Shown one piece after another: positions 18,606-27,439 of a DNA stretch of 64,000 bases (position 1 is its first letter; every line of letters starts with the position of its first letter). The stretch comes from Burkholderia metallica (GTDB taxonomy: Bacteria; Pseudomonadota; Gammaproteobacteria; Burkholderiales; Burkholderiaceae). The translations under genes were made by a program, and so were the position numbers. The stretch is taken from positions 930,001 through 994,000 of the forward strand of contig NZ_CADFDB010000001.1 in NCBI RefSeq assembly GCF_902832845.1, given 5' to 3'. A model generated the notes under the pieces. That model saw nothing but the letters and a program-made list of their open reading frames with translations, searched no databases and was not told the origin of the DNA.

Positions 18606-20828
18606 TTACGCCGTCTTCAACTGGTCGCCGACCGGCAGCTTGCGCAGCCGCTTGCCGGTTGCCGCGAAGATCGCGTTCGACAGCGCCGCGGCCGTCGCGG
18701 CCGTGCCCGGTTCGCCGATCCCGCCCGGTGCTTCGCCGCTTTTCACCAGATGGACCTCGATCGGCGGCGTCTCGTTGATCCGCAGCATCCGGTAGTCGGA
18801 GAAGTTGGTCTGCACGACGCGACCGTCCTCGATCGTGATTTCGCCGTACAGCGCGCCCGTGATCCCGAAGATGATGCCGCCCTGCACCTGCGCCTCGATC
18901 GTGTTCGGGTTCACGTACATGCCGCAGTCGACCGCGCACACGACACGCTTCACCAGCACCTCGCCGTTGTCCACCGCGACGTCGACCACGATCGAGAAGA
19001 AGCTGCCGAACGCGTGCATCACCGACACGCCGCGGCCCTGCCCCTTCGGCAGCGACGGGCCGCCCCAGCCGGCCGCCTTCGTCGCGACGTCGAGCACGTT
19101 GAGCGCGCGCGGCGTCTTGCCGAGCAGCGCGCGGCGGTATTGCACGGGGTCGGTCTTGGTCTGCGCGGCCAGCTCGTCGATGAAGCTCTCGACCACGAAC
19201 GTGCCCCGCGTCGGGCCGACGCCGCGCCAGAACGCGGTCGGCACGTGGCGCGGCTCCTGGCGCACGTAGTCGACCAGCTGGTTCGGCAGGTCGTACGGCA
19301 GCTCGGCCGCGACCTCGACCGCATCCGGATCGACGCCGTTCTGGAACGCGGGCGGCGCGAAACGCGCCATGATCGACGAACCGACGATCCGGTGCTGCCA
19401 CGCGATCGGCTTGCCGTTGGCGTCGAGGCCGGCCGAGATCTTGTCGTAGTAGCACGGCCGGTACATGTCGTGCTGGACGTCTTCCTCGCGCGTCCAGATC
19501 ACCTTCACCGGCGCATTGACCTGCTTGCCGACCTTCACGGCCTGGCCGATCATGTCGGTTTCGAGCCGCCGCCCGAAGCCGCCGCCGAGCAGGTGGTTGT
19601 GCACGACGATCTTCTCCGGCGCGAGCCCGGTCAGTTGCTGCACCGTATCGCGCGCCCGCGTCGGCACCTGCGTGCCGACCCAGATCTCGCAGCCGTCGCC
19701 GCGCACGTGCACCGTGCAGTTCACGGGTTCCATCGTCGCGTGCGCGAGCAGCGGCTGTTCGTAGACGGCGTCGACGCGCGTCTTCGCGTTCGCGAATGCG
19801 TTGCCGACGTCGCCTTCCTTGCGCGCGACCGCGCCCTTGCCGTTCGCCGCCGCCTGCGCGAGATCCGCGAACAGGTCCTTCGTCGACACCTTCGCGCCCG
19901 CGCCTTCGTTCCACTTCACGACGAGCGCCGATGCGCCGCGCTTCGCGGCCCACGTGTGATCGCCGACCACCGCCACCGCGTTGTCGACGCGCACGACCTG
20001 GCGCACGCCGGGGATCGTCTTCGCGGCCGTATCGTCGACGCTCGCGACCGTGCCGCCGAACACCGGGCTGTTCACGATCACCGCGTACAGCATGCCGGGC
20101 ACGCGCACGTCGAGCCCGAACTGCGCGGTACCGTCGACCTTTTCCGGCGAATCGAGCCGCTTCGCGGGCGTGCCCACCAGCTTGAAATCCGCCGGCTTCT
20201 TCAGCGGGACGTCCTTCGGCACCGGCAGCTTCGCCGCGGCGTCGGCGAGCTGACCGTACGACGCGCGCCGGCCGCTCGGCGGATGCTGCACTTCGCCGTT
20301 CGCGGCGACGCAGGTGGCCGGATCGACATTCCATTGCTTCGCGGCAGCCGTGACCAGCAGCGTGCGTGCGGTCGCGCCGGCACGCCGCATCGGTTCCCAC
20401 GCATAGCGCACCGACGTCGAGCCGCCGGTGAGCTGGCCGCCGAGCAGCGGATCGAGGAACAGCTTCTCGTTCGGCGGCGCATGGTCGAGCGTCACGCTCG
20501 ACAGCGGCACCTCGAGTTCCTCGGCGATCAGCATCGGCAGCGACGTGTAGACGCCTTGCCCCATCTCGACCTTCGGCATCACCAGCGTGACCTTGCCGGC
20601 GCGGTCGATCTGCACGAACGCGTTCGGTGCGAACACGCCCGGCTGCGCGGGTTCCGCCGCATCGCCGCCGATCACCGAACGGCGCGCATCGTCGCCCGCG
20701 GCCGGCAGGCTGAAGCCGAGCAGCAATCCGCCACCGGCCGCCGCGCCCAGCGACATGCCGAGCTTGAGGAACGAGCGGCGCGACACGCCCGCGCCGGCCC
20801 GACCTGCTTCGATCAGTCCTCGCGACAT
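18606..20828 (-). CDS. iorB: Molybdopterin-binding hydroxylase large subunit, isoquinoline 1-oxidoreductase beta type
   Basis: Large subunit (740 residues) of a xanthine-oxidase-family molybdenum hydroxylase that would oxidise an N-heterocycle or aldehyde. An N-terminal twin-arginine signal (SRRSFLKLGMS followed by a hydrophobic stretch) sends it to the periplasm with its Fe-S partner. Mo-pterin domain motifs such as MGQGVYTSLPMLIAEEL, GGGFGRR and FWRGVGPTRG are visible; the N-terminal domain is the IorB-specific permuted form. It sits between the 2Fe-2S subunit (one base apart) and a triheme cytochrome, a standard three-component enzyme. The physiological substrate is unknown; annotation as isoquinoline enzyme reflects fold only. 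Confidence 0.93.
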   Translation of the reverse strand: MSRGLIEAGRAGAGVSRRSFLKLGMSLGAAAGGGLLLGFSLPAAGDDARRSVIGGDAAEPAQPGVFAPNAFVQIDRAGKVTLVMPKVEMGQGVYTSLPMLIAEELEVPLSSVTLDHAPPNEKLFLDPLLGGQLTGGSTSVRYAWEPMRRAGATARTLLVTAAAKQWNVDPATCVAANGEVQHPPSGRRASYGQLADAAAKLPVPKDVPLKKPADFKLVGTPAKRLDSPEKVDGTAQFGLDVRVPGMLYAVIVNSPVFGGTVASVDDTAAKTIPGVRQVVRVDNAVAVVGDHTWAAKRGASALVVKWNEGAGAKVSTKDLFADLAQAAANGKGAVARKEGDVGNAFANAKTRVDAVYEQPLLAHATMEPVNCTVHVRGDGCEIWVGTQVPTRARDTVQQLTGLAPEKIVVHNHLLGGGFGRRLETDMIGQAVKVGKQVNAPVKVIWTREEDVQHDMYRPCYYDKISAGLDANGKPIAWQHRIVGSSIMARFAPPAFQNGVDPDAVEVAAELPYDLPNQLVDYVRQEPRHVPTAFWRGVGPTRGTFVVESFIDELAAQTKTDPVQYRRALLGKTPRALNVLDVATKAAGWGGPSLPKGQGRGVSVMHAFGSFFSIVVDVAVDNGEVLVKRVVCAVDCGMYVNPNTIEAQVQGGIIFGITGALYGEITIEDGRVVQTNFSDYRMLRINETPPIEVHLVKSGEAPGGIGEPGTAATAAALSNAIFAATGKRLRKLPVGDQLKTA

Positions 20829-20829
20829 G

Positions 20830-21285
20830 TCACGCCTCCTTCGCGGCTTGCTTCACGGCCGCGCGAATCCGGTGGTAGGTGCCGCAGCGGCAGATATTGC
20901 CGGCCATCGCGGCGTCGATGTCGGCATCGCTCGGGTTCGGGTTCGATGCGATCAGCGCGGTGGCGGCCATCACCTGTCCCGACTGGCAGTAGCCGCACTG
21001 GACGACGTCGAGCTCGCGCCATGCCTGCTGGACCTTGTGGCCGGCCGGCGTCGCTCCGACGGCTTCGATCGTCGTGATCTTGCGGCCCGCGACGGCGGCG
21101 ACCGGCAGCACGCACGAGCGCGCGGCGACGCCATCGAGATGCACGGTGCACGCGCCGCATTGCGCGATCCCGCAGCCGAACTTCGTGCCGGTGAGGCCGA
21201 CGACGTCGCGCAGCACCCAGAGCAAGGGCATGTCGTCGGGGGCGTCGACCGAGCGGGCTTCGCCGTTGATATTGAGGGTGATCAT
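20830..21285 (-). CDS. iorA: 2Fe-2S subunit of the molybdenum hydroxylase
   Basis: Electron-transfer subunit of 151 residues carrying two [2Fe-2S] clusters. The plant-ferredoxin-type site is [16 protein letters not shown] with a later Cys; the second, all-helical site uses CGYCQSG and CRCGTYHRI. Together these are diagnostic of the small subunit of xanthine-oxidase-family enzymes. It has no signal peptide of its own and is presumably co-exported with the Tat-signal-bearing large subunit. It is the first gene of the minus-strand set iorA-iorB-cytochrome. Confidence 0.95.
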   Translation of the reverse strand: MITLNINGEARSVDAPDDMPLLWVLRDVVGLTGTKFGCGIAQCGACTVHLDGVAARSCVLPVAAVAGRKITTIEAVGATPAGHKVQQAWRELDVVQCGYCQSGQVMAATALIASNPNPSDADIDAAMAGNICRCGTYHRIRAAVKQAAKEA

Positions 21286-21419
21286 TCAGCCTCCGGGGCC
21301 GGTGTATTGGGGGAACGGCGCGTACGATGCGCCGCGTCGTGTCGTCATCGCCGCCGCACGTCGTGCGGCGGATGCCGCGCGGCCCGGGTGGGAGCCGGGC
21401 CGCGACGGAGATTGCAGGG

Positions 21420-21719
21420 TTACTCGGCGACGTCGATGCCCGACAGCGCCTTGATGACCGGCGGCGCCGTGAACCAGTCGGCCGACTTCGTGCGGAATTC
21501 GACGAAATACGGGCTCGCGAGGTGCGCGTCGAACGCGGCCTGGTCGTCGTAGATTTCGTACAGATGCAGGTTGGGCGAGCCGCCCTGCTCGCGGAACAGA
21601 TCGTAGCGCCGGTTGCCCGGTTCGGCGCGCGTCTTGCCGACCATGCTGCGCAGTTCGTCCTCGGCGGCCTGCGCGTATTCGGGTTTCACGAACAGCGAAG
21701 CAATCACGTGAAGCGCCAT
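21420..21719 (-). CDS. Antibiotic-biosynthesis-monooxygenase (ABM) domain protein, putative quinol monooxygenase
   Basis: Small ferredoxin-like-fold protein of 99 residues, consistent with YgiN/ABM-type cofactor-free monooxygenases that act as dimers on quinol-like compounds. The family pattern is seen in FVKPEYAQAAEDELRSMV, the GNRRYDLFRE strand, LHLYEIYDDQAAFDAHLASPYF and the final hydrophobic helix. The ATG at 21719 is preceded on its strand by GGAG about 7 bases upstream (CAGGAGTGACAAG). It follows the CurA-type reductase by about 100 bases on the same strand, so a shared TetR-controlled unit is likely. Confidence 0.88.
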   Translation of the reverse strand: MALHVIASLFVKPEYAQAAEDELRSMVGKTRAEPGNRRYDLFREQGGSPNLHLYEIYDDQAAFDAHLASPYFVEFRTKSADWFTAPPVIKALSGIDVAE

Positions 21720-21821
21720 CTTGTCACTCCTGTCGAAACAACGAAATCGGGAAGGCCGCGCGCCGGCGTCATGGCGATGCCGGCACGCGGCCGTTCGGTA
21801 CTGCAAGCCGGTACGGTCGTG

Positions 21822-22880
21822 TCAGGCCAGTTCGTCCGGGCCCACGCGCACGACGACCTTGCCGAAATTTTTGCCGGCGAGCAAGCCAATCAGTGCTTCC
21901 GGTGCATCGGCGAGATCCGGGACGACGTCCTCGAGCGTCTTCACCTTGCCCTGCGCGACCCACTCGCCCATTTCCTTCATGAACGGTGCATAGCCCGTTG
22001 CATAGTGATCCAGGATGATGAAACCCTGCATCCGGATGCGCTTGCGCAGGATCGTGCCCATCAGCGCCGGCACGCGGTCACGGCCGGTCGACACGGCCTT
22101 GTCGTCGTAGGCTGCGTCGTTGTAATGCGCGATGATCCCGCACACCGGCACGCGCGCATGGTCGTTCAGCAGCGGCCACACCGCGTCGAACACGGCGCCG
22201 CCGACGTTCTCGAAATAGACGTCGATGCCGTTGGGGCACGCGTCCTTCAGCTTCGCGGCGAACGCCGGGTCGCGATGGTCGACGCATGCGTGGAAGCCGA
22301 GCGTTTCGGTCACGTACGCGCACTTGTCGGCGCCGCCCGCGACGCCGACCACGCGGCAGCCCTTCAGCCTGGCGATCTGGCCGACCACCGCGCCGACCGC
22401 ACCGCTCGCCGCCGCGACGACCACGGTTTCGCCGGCCTTCGGCTCGCCGATCTTCAGCAGGCCCGTATAGGCGGTGAAGCCCGGCATGCCGAGCACGCCG
22501 AGCGCATACGACGGATGCGCGAAATCGCGGCCGAGCGGAATCAGGTCGCGGCCGTCGGACAGCGCATAGTCCTGCCAGCCGGCCCCGGCCACGACGAGAT
22601 CGCCTTCGCGGAACGCCGGCAGGTTCGACGACACGACCTGGCTGACCGTGCCGCCGACCATCGGCTGGCCGAGTTCGGCGGGCGGCGCATAGGACGGCGC
22701 GTCGCTCATCCGGCCGCGCATGTACGGATCGAGCGACAACCAGACCGTGCGCAGCAGCACCTGGCCGGCGCCGGGCGTCGGCACGGCGCCGGATTCGGTG
22801 CGGAAGTTGTCCGGCGTCGGCGCGCCGACCGGGCGCGAATTCAGGATGATCTGGCGGTTTGCGGTCTTGCTTTGCGGCAT
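21822..22880 (-). CDS. curA: NADPH-dependent MDR-family reductase (curcumin/alkenal reductase type)
   Basis: Zinc-independent medium-chain reductase of 352 residues expected to reduce the C=C bond of alpha,beta-unsaturated carbonyls. The family-specific WLSLDPYMRGRM motif is near residue 48, with the NADPH-binding stretch AAASGAVGAVVGQIARLKG in the middle and YFENVGGAVFDAV later. The start is the ATG at 22880, six bases after a perfect GGAGG; an upstream TTG would swallow that site. A TAGAC-N5-GTCTA palindrome at 23062-23076 lies upstream and is repeated before the TetR gene, so repression by that TetR is likely. Confidence 0.93.
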   Translation of the reverse strand: MPQSKTANRQIILNSRPVGAPTPDNFRTESGAVPTPGAGQVLLRTVWLSLDPYMRGRMSDAPSYAPPAELGQPMVGGTVSQVVSSNLPAFREGDLVVAGAGWQDYALSDGRDLIPLGRDFAHPSYALGVLGMPGFTAYTGLLKIGEPKAGETVVVAAASGAVGAVVGQIARLKGCRVVGVAGGADKCAYVTETLGFHACVDHRDPAFAAKLKDACPNGIDVYFENVGGAVFDAVWPLLNDHARVPVCGIIAHYNDAAYDDKAVSTGRDRVPALMGTILRKRIRMQGFIILDHYATGYAPFMKEMGEWVAQGKVKTLEDVVPDLADAPEALIGLLAGKNFGKVVVRVGPDELA

Positions 22881-23061
22881 GTGAGCCTCCGTCAACAGGA
22901 ATGGACGTGCTTCGTGGGCACGAGCGGATCAGGGATGGATCAGCAGAAGACGCACGCGGGCGACAGCGTCGGCGCCCAGGTCGTCGCAACTGCGTATGCG
23001 TGCGGGTGAATCGATCGGGACAGCGTAACGCGGCGTGGCACGTTCGTCATGCGAATTTGAG

Positions 23062-23076
23062 TAGACCAGTCGTCTA
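23062..23076. promoter_or_regulatory. Predicted TetR operator before curA
   Basis: TAGACCAGTCGTCTA: inverted arms TAGAC/GTCTA around a 5-base spacer. The same 15-mer with one spacer change occurs at 23769-23783 before the TetR gene. It stands about 180 bases upstream of curA. Confidence 0.75.
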
Positions 23077-23116
23077 GATTGAAGGTAAAAACAAGGCGCG
23101 CCGACGCGCGCCCGGA

Positions 23117-23746
23117 TTACGACTGCGTACTGCCCGGCTCGATGGGCTCGATCGGTGGCAGGTTCAGCATGCGCCGTGTTTCGACCATCGCCCTTTCGAG
23201 CGGTTTGCGGTTGCGGTGAATCTTTTCCAGCAGCGTCGCGCCCAGCCACAACTCGTAGAGGATCGCGGCCGTGTACGACGGATCGGCGACCCCGCTCAGC
23301 GAGCCGTCGGCCAGCCCGGCCTCGATGCCGCCCGCGAGCCGCTCGATGATCTGGCTCGTGCCCTGCCGCAGCACCGTGCGCATCGATTCCGACAGGTCCG
23401 ACACTTCCGCGCCGAGCTTCACCGCGAGGCACTTGCCTTCCGGATCGTCCGCGCATTGCGTGTGCAGCCAGTTGCGCCAGTACGTCATCAGACGCTCGGC
23501 GCCCGTGCCGGCCTGTTGCTTGAGCAGGTTGTCGAGATGCGCGAGATAGCCGTCGAAATACGATTCGAGCAGCGCTTCGCCGAATGCCTCTTTCGAGCCG
23601 AAGTAATGGTAGAACGAGCCCTTCGGGATGCCCGCCGCAGCGAGAATCTCGTTCAGACCGACCGCCGAAAACCCCTTGTGGAGCATGATCGGCTTCGCGA
23701 TATCCAGGATGTGCTGGCGGACTTCCGCGCCTGAAGATGCATTCAT
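23117..23746 (-). CDS. TetR-family repressor, likely controlling curA and itself
   Basis: Repressor of 209 residues. The N-terminal helix-turn-helix is clear: HILDIAKPIMLHKGFSAVGLNEILAAA then GIPKGSFYHYFGSKEAFGEAL (about residues 11-55). The rest is the helical ligand/dimer domain (TetR_C type with YWRNWL and GKCLAVKLGAEVSD). The ATG at 23746 was chosen; a TTG 18 bases upstream is also in frame and neither has a good ribosome site. A TAGAC-N5-GTCTA palindrome begins 23 bases upstream of the start, and the same site stands before curA, a plain autoregulated repressor arrangement. The inducer is probably an electrophile or quinone, by analogy. Confidence 0.93.
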   Translation of the reverse strand: MNASSGAEVRQHILDIAKPIMLHKGFSAVGLNEILAAAGIPKGSFYHYFGSKEAFGEALLESYFDGYLAHLDNLLKQQAGTGAERLMTYWRNWLHTQCADDPEGKCLAVKLGAEVSDLSESMRTVLRQGTSQIIERLAGGIEAGLADGSLSGVADPSYTAAILYELWLGATLLEKIHRNRKPLERAMVETRRMLNLPPIEPIEPGSTQS

Positions 23747-23768
23747 GATGGCGTATGTTAGCAACGAT

Positions 23769-23783
23769 TAGACCGGTCGTCTA
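23769..23783. promoter_or_regulatory. Predicted TetR operator before the tetR gene
   Basis: TAGACCGGTCGTCTA, arms TAGAC/GTCTA, same site as 23062-23076 except one spacer base. It lies 23-37 bases upstream of the repressor's ATG, where it would block transcription. Confidence 0.8.
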
Positions 23784-23976
23784 GTAACGTCGATCCGGCA
23801 TGTTGAGCGGCACTTTACCCGATCCCCGCCGGGTGCCCAAATGCGCGTCGGTATGCCGGCTTCCTGCGGCGGCGACGGCAATCCGGCCGGCGGTCGTCGT
23901 TCGCCGCGGCCGGCGCCGCGTACGCGCCCCATTCGCAACGACGGGATCGCAGTCCGCTCGATCAGGTTCAACGCCG

Positions 23977-24993
23977 TCAACGCGGCCCAGTCGGCGACGC
24001 TCGCGTACGCGCCCTCCGCTCGTCCCGCTCCGCGGCAGGCGCTGCCTTGGCGCCCCGCAGCGGCGCCCGGCGCGCGAGCACCGCCATCTCGCGCCGCAGC
24101 GTCTCGAGTTCCTTGCTGCGCGCCGCGTCGGCCGCCCGCGTGCCGTCGAGCTGCCCCTGAAGCACGCCGCATCGATGCAGCGCATCGCCCAGTTGCGCCT
24201 GTAATGCCGCCACGTCTTTGCGCTGCTGCGCATCGCGCTGCTCGCTGCGCGATGTCATCGCGTCGAGTTCCTTTTGCAGCCGTGCGGCTGCAAGCCGCTC
24301 GCGATCGATCTCCTGAAGCGCCCGTTTCTCCGACGCGCGCAAGCGTTCCTCGGCCCGGCCGGCGTCATCGCGCAGCCGGTCGAGCTGGGCGGTGAAATCC
24401 GCACGCGCCTGCGAGAGTGCGCGGTCGCCTTCCGCGTTGTCGGCCGCGAGGCGTTCGAGCTCCGCTTGCAGCGCCTGTCGCGATGCGCCGTCTGCCGCCC
24501 TCGCCTGCTCCAGTTCCTGAATGCGCACCTGCGCGGCCAGCAGTGCGGCCGTGCGTTGCTCCAGCGCGGCTTCGGTGCGGGCCAGTTCTGCCCGCAGCGT
24601 CGCCACGTCCGCATGCGCCGCCGCCCGCTCGGCTTCGACCTCCGCGCGTAGCGCATCGAGCGCGGCCGACGCGGCGGTGCTCGACCGATTCCACAGCGCG
24701 GCAACGAGTTCACCGGCGGCCGCCTGCAGATCGGCCGGCAGGTCGGGATGCTCGATGCGCACGCGACTCTTTTCCCGCAGCTCGGCCCAGAACTCGCCGA
24801 GGACGGCCGTCGGCGTGCTCATGCTGCCCTTGCGAACGAGCTGGTACAGGCGGTTCGCGGTCGGCGTGATGCCGAAGCGGAAAAACAGCAGCGCGCAGGC
24901 TTCGCGGTACAGCTCGCGAGTTTTCGGGAAGTCGGCCTTGAGGCGCTCGATTTCAGCGATCAGGCGGGATTCGTCGGCGGCGAGATCGGACAT
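23977..24993 (-). CDS. KfrA-like coiled-coil DNA-binding protein
   Basis: Protein of 338 residues with the KfrA N-terminal DNA-binding domain (about residues 5-95: PKTRELYREACALLFFRFG, LYQLVRKGSMSTPTAVLGEFW) followed by about 200 residues of Ala/Glu/Arg/Leu heptad coiled coil and a basic tail. KfrA proteins of plasmids bind their own operator and form filaments that help segregation or act as global repressors. A chromosomal orphan like this has no parA/parB/korB genes around it. Its upstream region is unusually A/T-rich and holds two palindromes (25025-25039, 25069-25088) that could be its operators. Confidence 0.87.
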   Translation of the reverse strand: MSDLAADESRLIAEIERLKADFPKTRELYREACALLFFRFGITPTANRLYQLVRKGSMSTPTAVLGEFWAELREKSRVRIEHPDLPADLQAAAGELVAALWNRSSTAASAALDALRAEVEAERAAAHADVATLRAELARTEAALEQRTAALLAAQVRIQELEQARAADGASRQALQAELERLAADNAEGDRALSQARADFTAQLDRLRDDAGRAEERLRASEKRALQEIDRERLAAARLQKELDAMTSRSEQRDAQQRKDVAALQAQLGDALHRCGVLQGQLDGTRAADAARSKELETLRREMAVLARRAPLRGAKAAPAAERDERRARTRASPTGPR

Positions 24994-25024
24994 GGCGGAC
25001 TCGGTGGAAATTTCGTAAATAATA

Positions 25025-25088
25025 TAACGTAAACCGTTAAATATCCAATTCTACCGAGCGATTAATTTGACATTATTTCTATAATGTC
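25025..25088. promoter_or_regulatory. AT-rich region with two palindromes before the KfrA-like gene
   Basis: TAACG-TAAAC-CGTTA at 25025-25039 and a perfect 8-bp-arm repeat GACATTAT-TTCT-ATAATGTC at 25069-25088, both upstream of the gene starting at 24993. KfrA proteins autoregulate, so these are operator candidates; the second could also be a hairpin. Confidence 0.45.
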
Positions 25089-25277
25089 GAGATGACTGGC
25101 GGTTGGCATGGCATGTGGAATCGAAGCGTCCATTTGCACGATCTTGTAATTGCTTTGTAACCATGCCTACGGGCGGCTCGTACGATGAACGCGCGGCCGC
25201 CTCGAATCGCGGGACGCAGCGCCGCATTGCCATATAGTCGAGGAGGCTTCCGCCTCCCTCCTCGCCCGGTCTTCGTC

Positions 25278-25517
25278 ATGGAAAATCAAACTGTCAACGC
25301 GCTGAGGGATGAGTACATCCGCGCCGGGGAGCGTGAGGAGCAGGAGAGTTCGCGCGCATCCGCGAGAAGCGGCGAGCGTATGCAGGAAGCGATGCTTTTC
25401 GTCGCACCCTCAATCGTGCGGAACGCGACGTGTCGCCGTCGCACGGACGAATTTCGAGCGTGGCGGACCTTACTTGACCTTGACCACGACTTTACCCTTC
25501 GCGCGTTCTTGCGCTAG
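25278..25517 (+). CDS. Possible small gene or gene remnant
   Basis: Doubtful frame of 79 residues starting MENQTVNALRDEYIRAGERE and containing CRRRTDEFRAWRTLLDL. It is preceded by an inverted repeat GGAGGC-TTCC-GCCTCC at 25242-25257 and the same frame is open from 25185. No domain is recognised. The 3' end overlaps the convergent reductase gene by 48 bases, which argues for decay or a spurious frame. The rest of 25089-25469 shows nothing else. Confidence 0.25.
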   Translation: MENQTVNALRDEYIRAGEREEQESSRASARSGERMQEAMLFVAPSIVRNATCRRRTDEFRAWRTLLDLDHDFTLRAFLR

Positions 25518-26471
25518 GTACTCAAGCGATTCCTTTGCTTGTTCAAACGGAAACACCTTGTCAATCACAGGATGGATACGTTCGGATTCGAGCAGTTTGC
25601 CGATCTCGGCAAGTTGAGCGCCGTCGGGGCGTACGAAGAGAAATGAGTAGGTGACATCCCGCTTCCTCGCAAGGCGCATGATCTTGCGGCTCATCAGACC
25701 GAATACAAACTTCAGGACGAAGTTCAGCCCGCGAGCACGGGCGAACGCTGCGTCCAGCGGACCGATAAGAGAGACGATCTTCCCGCCCTGCTTCAAGATT
25801 CCTACCGATTTTTCAACCGCGTCACCTCTAATCGTGCCAAGCACCACATCGTAGTCGCGCAGCACTTTCTCGAACGCTTGCTTCTTGTAGTCGATTACTT
25901 CGTCCGCGCTCAGGCTTTTCACCAACGGGATATTACCCGTGCTGGTATTGGTTCCCACCTTGGCGCCGAAATATTTGGCCAGTTGGATCGCAAACGTTCC
26001 AATACCGCCGGACCCCGCAGGAATGAACACCTTCTGACCCGGCTGAAGATTGGCACGCTCCTTCAGTGCTTGCCATGAAGTGAGGCCGACCATTGGGACC
26101 GAGGCGGCCTGCACGAAGTCCAGGTTGACCGGTTTCGGGGCTGCAGCGCTCTCCGGTACCACTGCGTACTCTGCGATAGATCCTCTTCCAAGGTCGAACA
26201 GACTTGCAAAGATGGCGTCGCCTTTCTTGAAGCGAGTGACGCGGCTGCCGACATCGATCACGATGCCGGCCAGATCGCTGCCGATGGTCGCGGGCAGTTG
26301 GACCTTCAAGACGGGTTTGAACATTCCCGTTGGAATCATGTTGTCGATCGGGTTCACCCCCGCGGCGTGAACCTCGACCAGCAGTTCGTCGGGCTCGAGC
26401 GTGGGGCGCGGCACTTCGGCGAACCCGATCTCGGGTGATTTGCCATAGCGCTTGAATGTGAGTGCTTTCAT
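25470..26471 (-). CDS. NAD(P)H-dependent quinone/alkenal oxidoreductase (MDR, zinc-free)
   Basis: Medium-chain reductase of 333 residues of the quinone-oxidoreductase branch. The N-terminal GroES-like domain has VEVHAAGVNPIDNMI and GSDLAGIV; the nucleotide-binding motif is AGSGGIGTFAIQLAKYFG. Zinc ligands of alcohol dehydrogenases are absent. The start is the ATG at 26471 (MKALTFKRYG); upstream frame codons overlap the preceding gene's terminus region. It is the last gene of a minus-strand set reading alkene reductase, SDR, alpha/beta hydrolase, MDR, which together look suited to reducing and hydrolysing unsaturated or ester compounds. Confidence 0.92.
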   Translation of the reverse strand: MKALTFKRYGKSPEIGFAEVPRPTLEPDELLVEVHAAGVNPIDNMIPTGMFKPVLKVQLPATIGSDLAGIVIDVGSRVTRFKKGDAIFASLFDLGRGSIAEYAVVPESAAAPKPVNLDFVQAASVPMVGLTSWQALKERANLQPGQKVFIPAGSGGIGTFAIQLAKYFGAKVGTNTSTGNIPLVKSLSADEVIDYKKQAFEKVLRDYDVVLGTIRGDAVEKSVGILKQGGKIVSLIGPLDAAFARARGLNFVLKFVFGLMSRKIMRLARKRDVTYSFLFVRPDGAQLAEIGKLLESERIHPVIDKVFPFEQAKESLEYLAQERAKGKVVVKVK

Positions 26472-26538
26472 GTTGCACTTGCTCCGATGGTGCGTTGTAT
26501 TCGCGAGAAACTTCATACGCCTCTGGTCCACAAGGTGT

Positions 26539-27405
26539 TCATTCCGATAGAAATTCCAGTGCCATGGGTACGAAGCTGGTGTGATGCTGGAAGATTCCGC
26601 CGTGGCCGGCGTCCTGATAAATGACGAGTTGCGCCTGGGGGATGCGGCGGCCCATATCGTGGCTGAGCGCGGTGGGCACCATGATGTCGTTATCCCCATT
26701 GGCGATCAGGACAGGCATGGGCAGGCTGGCGAGATCCTGTGGCGCTTGCTGGCCCCACGCCTTGATCGCCTTGAGTTGACGAAGGAAGGCGCGAGGTGTC
26801 GGCCCCTTGTCGCGGCCAGCCTCACGTTCCTTCAACCGTTTCAAGAAGGCGCTTGCCGCGCGCTGGCCGTTGGTTGTCGACGTGAAGAACAGATACGCCT
26901 TCGGATCGCGCAGCGTCAGCAGGCCTTTGAGCATGAGTGGCCAGGACACGGCGCCCACACGATCAATCCCGTGACCGCCGGCGGGGCCCGTGCCAGTGAG
27001 TATGAGCTTGCGCACCAGGCCCGGTGCCTTGAGCGCCACGTCGTGCGCGACGAAGCCGCCAAGCGAGAAGCCGAGCAGATCGACTCGATCGAAACCCATT
27101 GCGCGAATCAGCGCGATGGTGTCGCGCGCCATTTCGTCCACGGTCACGGGCGCGACGCCACCGGATAAGCCAATTCCTCGATAGTCGATGGCGATGACGC
27201 GATGTTTCTGAGCCAAGCCATCGACGATGCGCGGGTCGAAGTTGTCCAGCACGGCGCCCCAATGGTTCAGCAAAACCAAAGGAATGCCGCCGTGCGGACC
27301 CAGTTCACGGTAGGCGAACCGGGTTCCAGCCGCGTTGACGAACTTGTTCGGTGCCCGCGCATACGACGTCGTCGATTGGGTGTCCGGGTTGATGCTCTTC
27401 ATCAT
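26539..27405 (-). CDS. Alpha/beta-fold hydrolase
   Basis: Serine hydrolase of 288 residues. LVLLNHWGAVLDNFDP supplies the oxyanion region, GFSLGG (about residue 120) holds the nucleophilic Ser, and NGDNDIMVP and DAGHGGIFQH carry the acid and His of the triad. In this subfamily an N-terminal tail (residues 1-24) precedes the fold. It lies 67 bases upstream of the MDR gene and 34 downstream of the SDR gene on the same strand, so co-transcription is likely. Substrate unknown; esterase or haloperoxidase-like activity are both possible. Confidence 0.92.
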   Translation of the reverse strand: MMKSINPDTQSTTSYARAPNKFVNAAGTRFAYRELGPHGGIPLVLLNHWGAVLDNFDPRIVDGLAQKHRVIAIDYRGIGLSGGVAPVTVDEMARDTIALIRAMGFDRVDLLGFSLGGFVAHDVALKAPGLVRKLILTGTGPAGGHGIDRVGAVSWPLMLKGLLTLRDPKAYLFFTSTTNGQRAASAFLKRLKEREAGRDKGPTPRAFLRQLKAIKAWGQQAPQDLASLPMPVLIANGDNDIMVPTALSHDMGRRIPQAQLVIYQDAGHGGIFQHHTSFVPMALEFLSE

Positions 27406-27439
27406 TCACTCTTCGACTGCGCGCGTCAGCATTGAATGG

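Noticed and set aside
18594-21077. Long plus-strand frame (over 800 codons) opposite the Mo hydroxylase genes
   Set aside because: His/Arg/Asp-rich composition, no motifs; an antisense shadow caused by third-position G/C bias. The opposite strand has intact Fe-S and Mo-pterin motifs.
25067-25085. TTGACA and TATAAT near the KfrA-like gene as a promoter
   Set aside because: They are only 7 bases apart, far short of the 16-18 needed; they form part of the palindrome.
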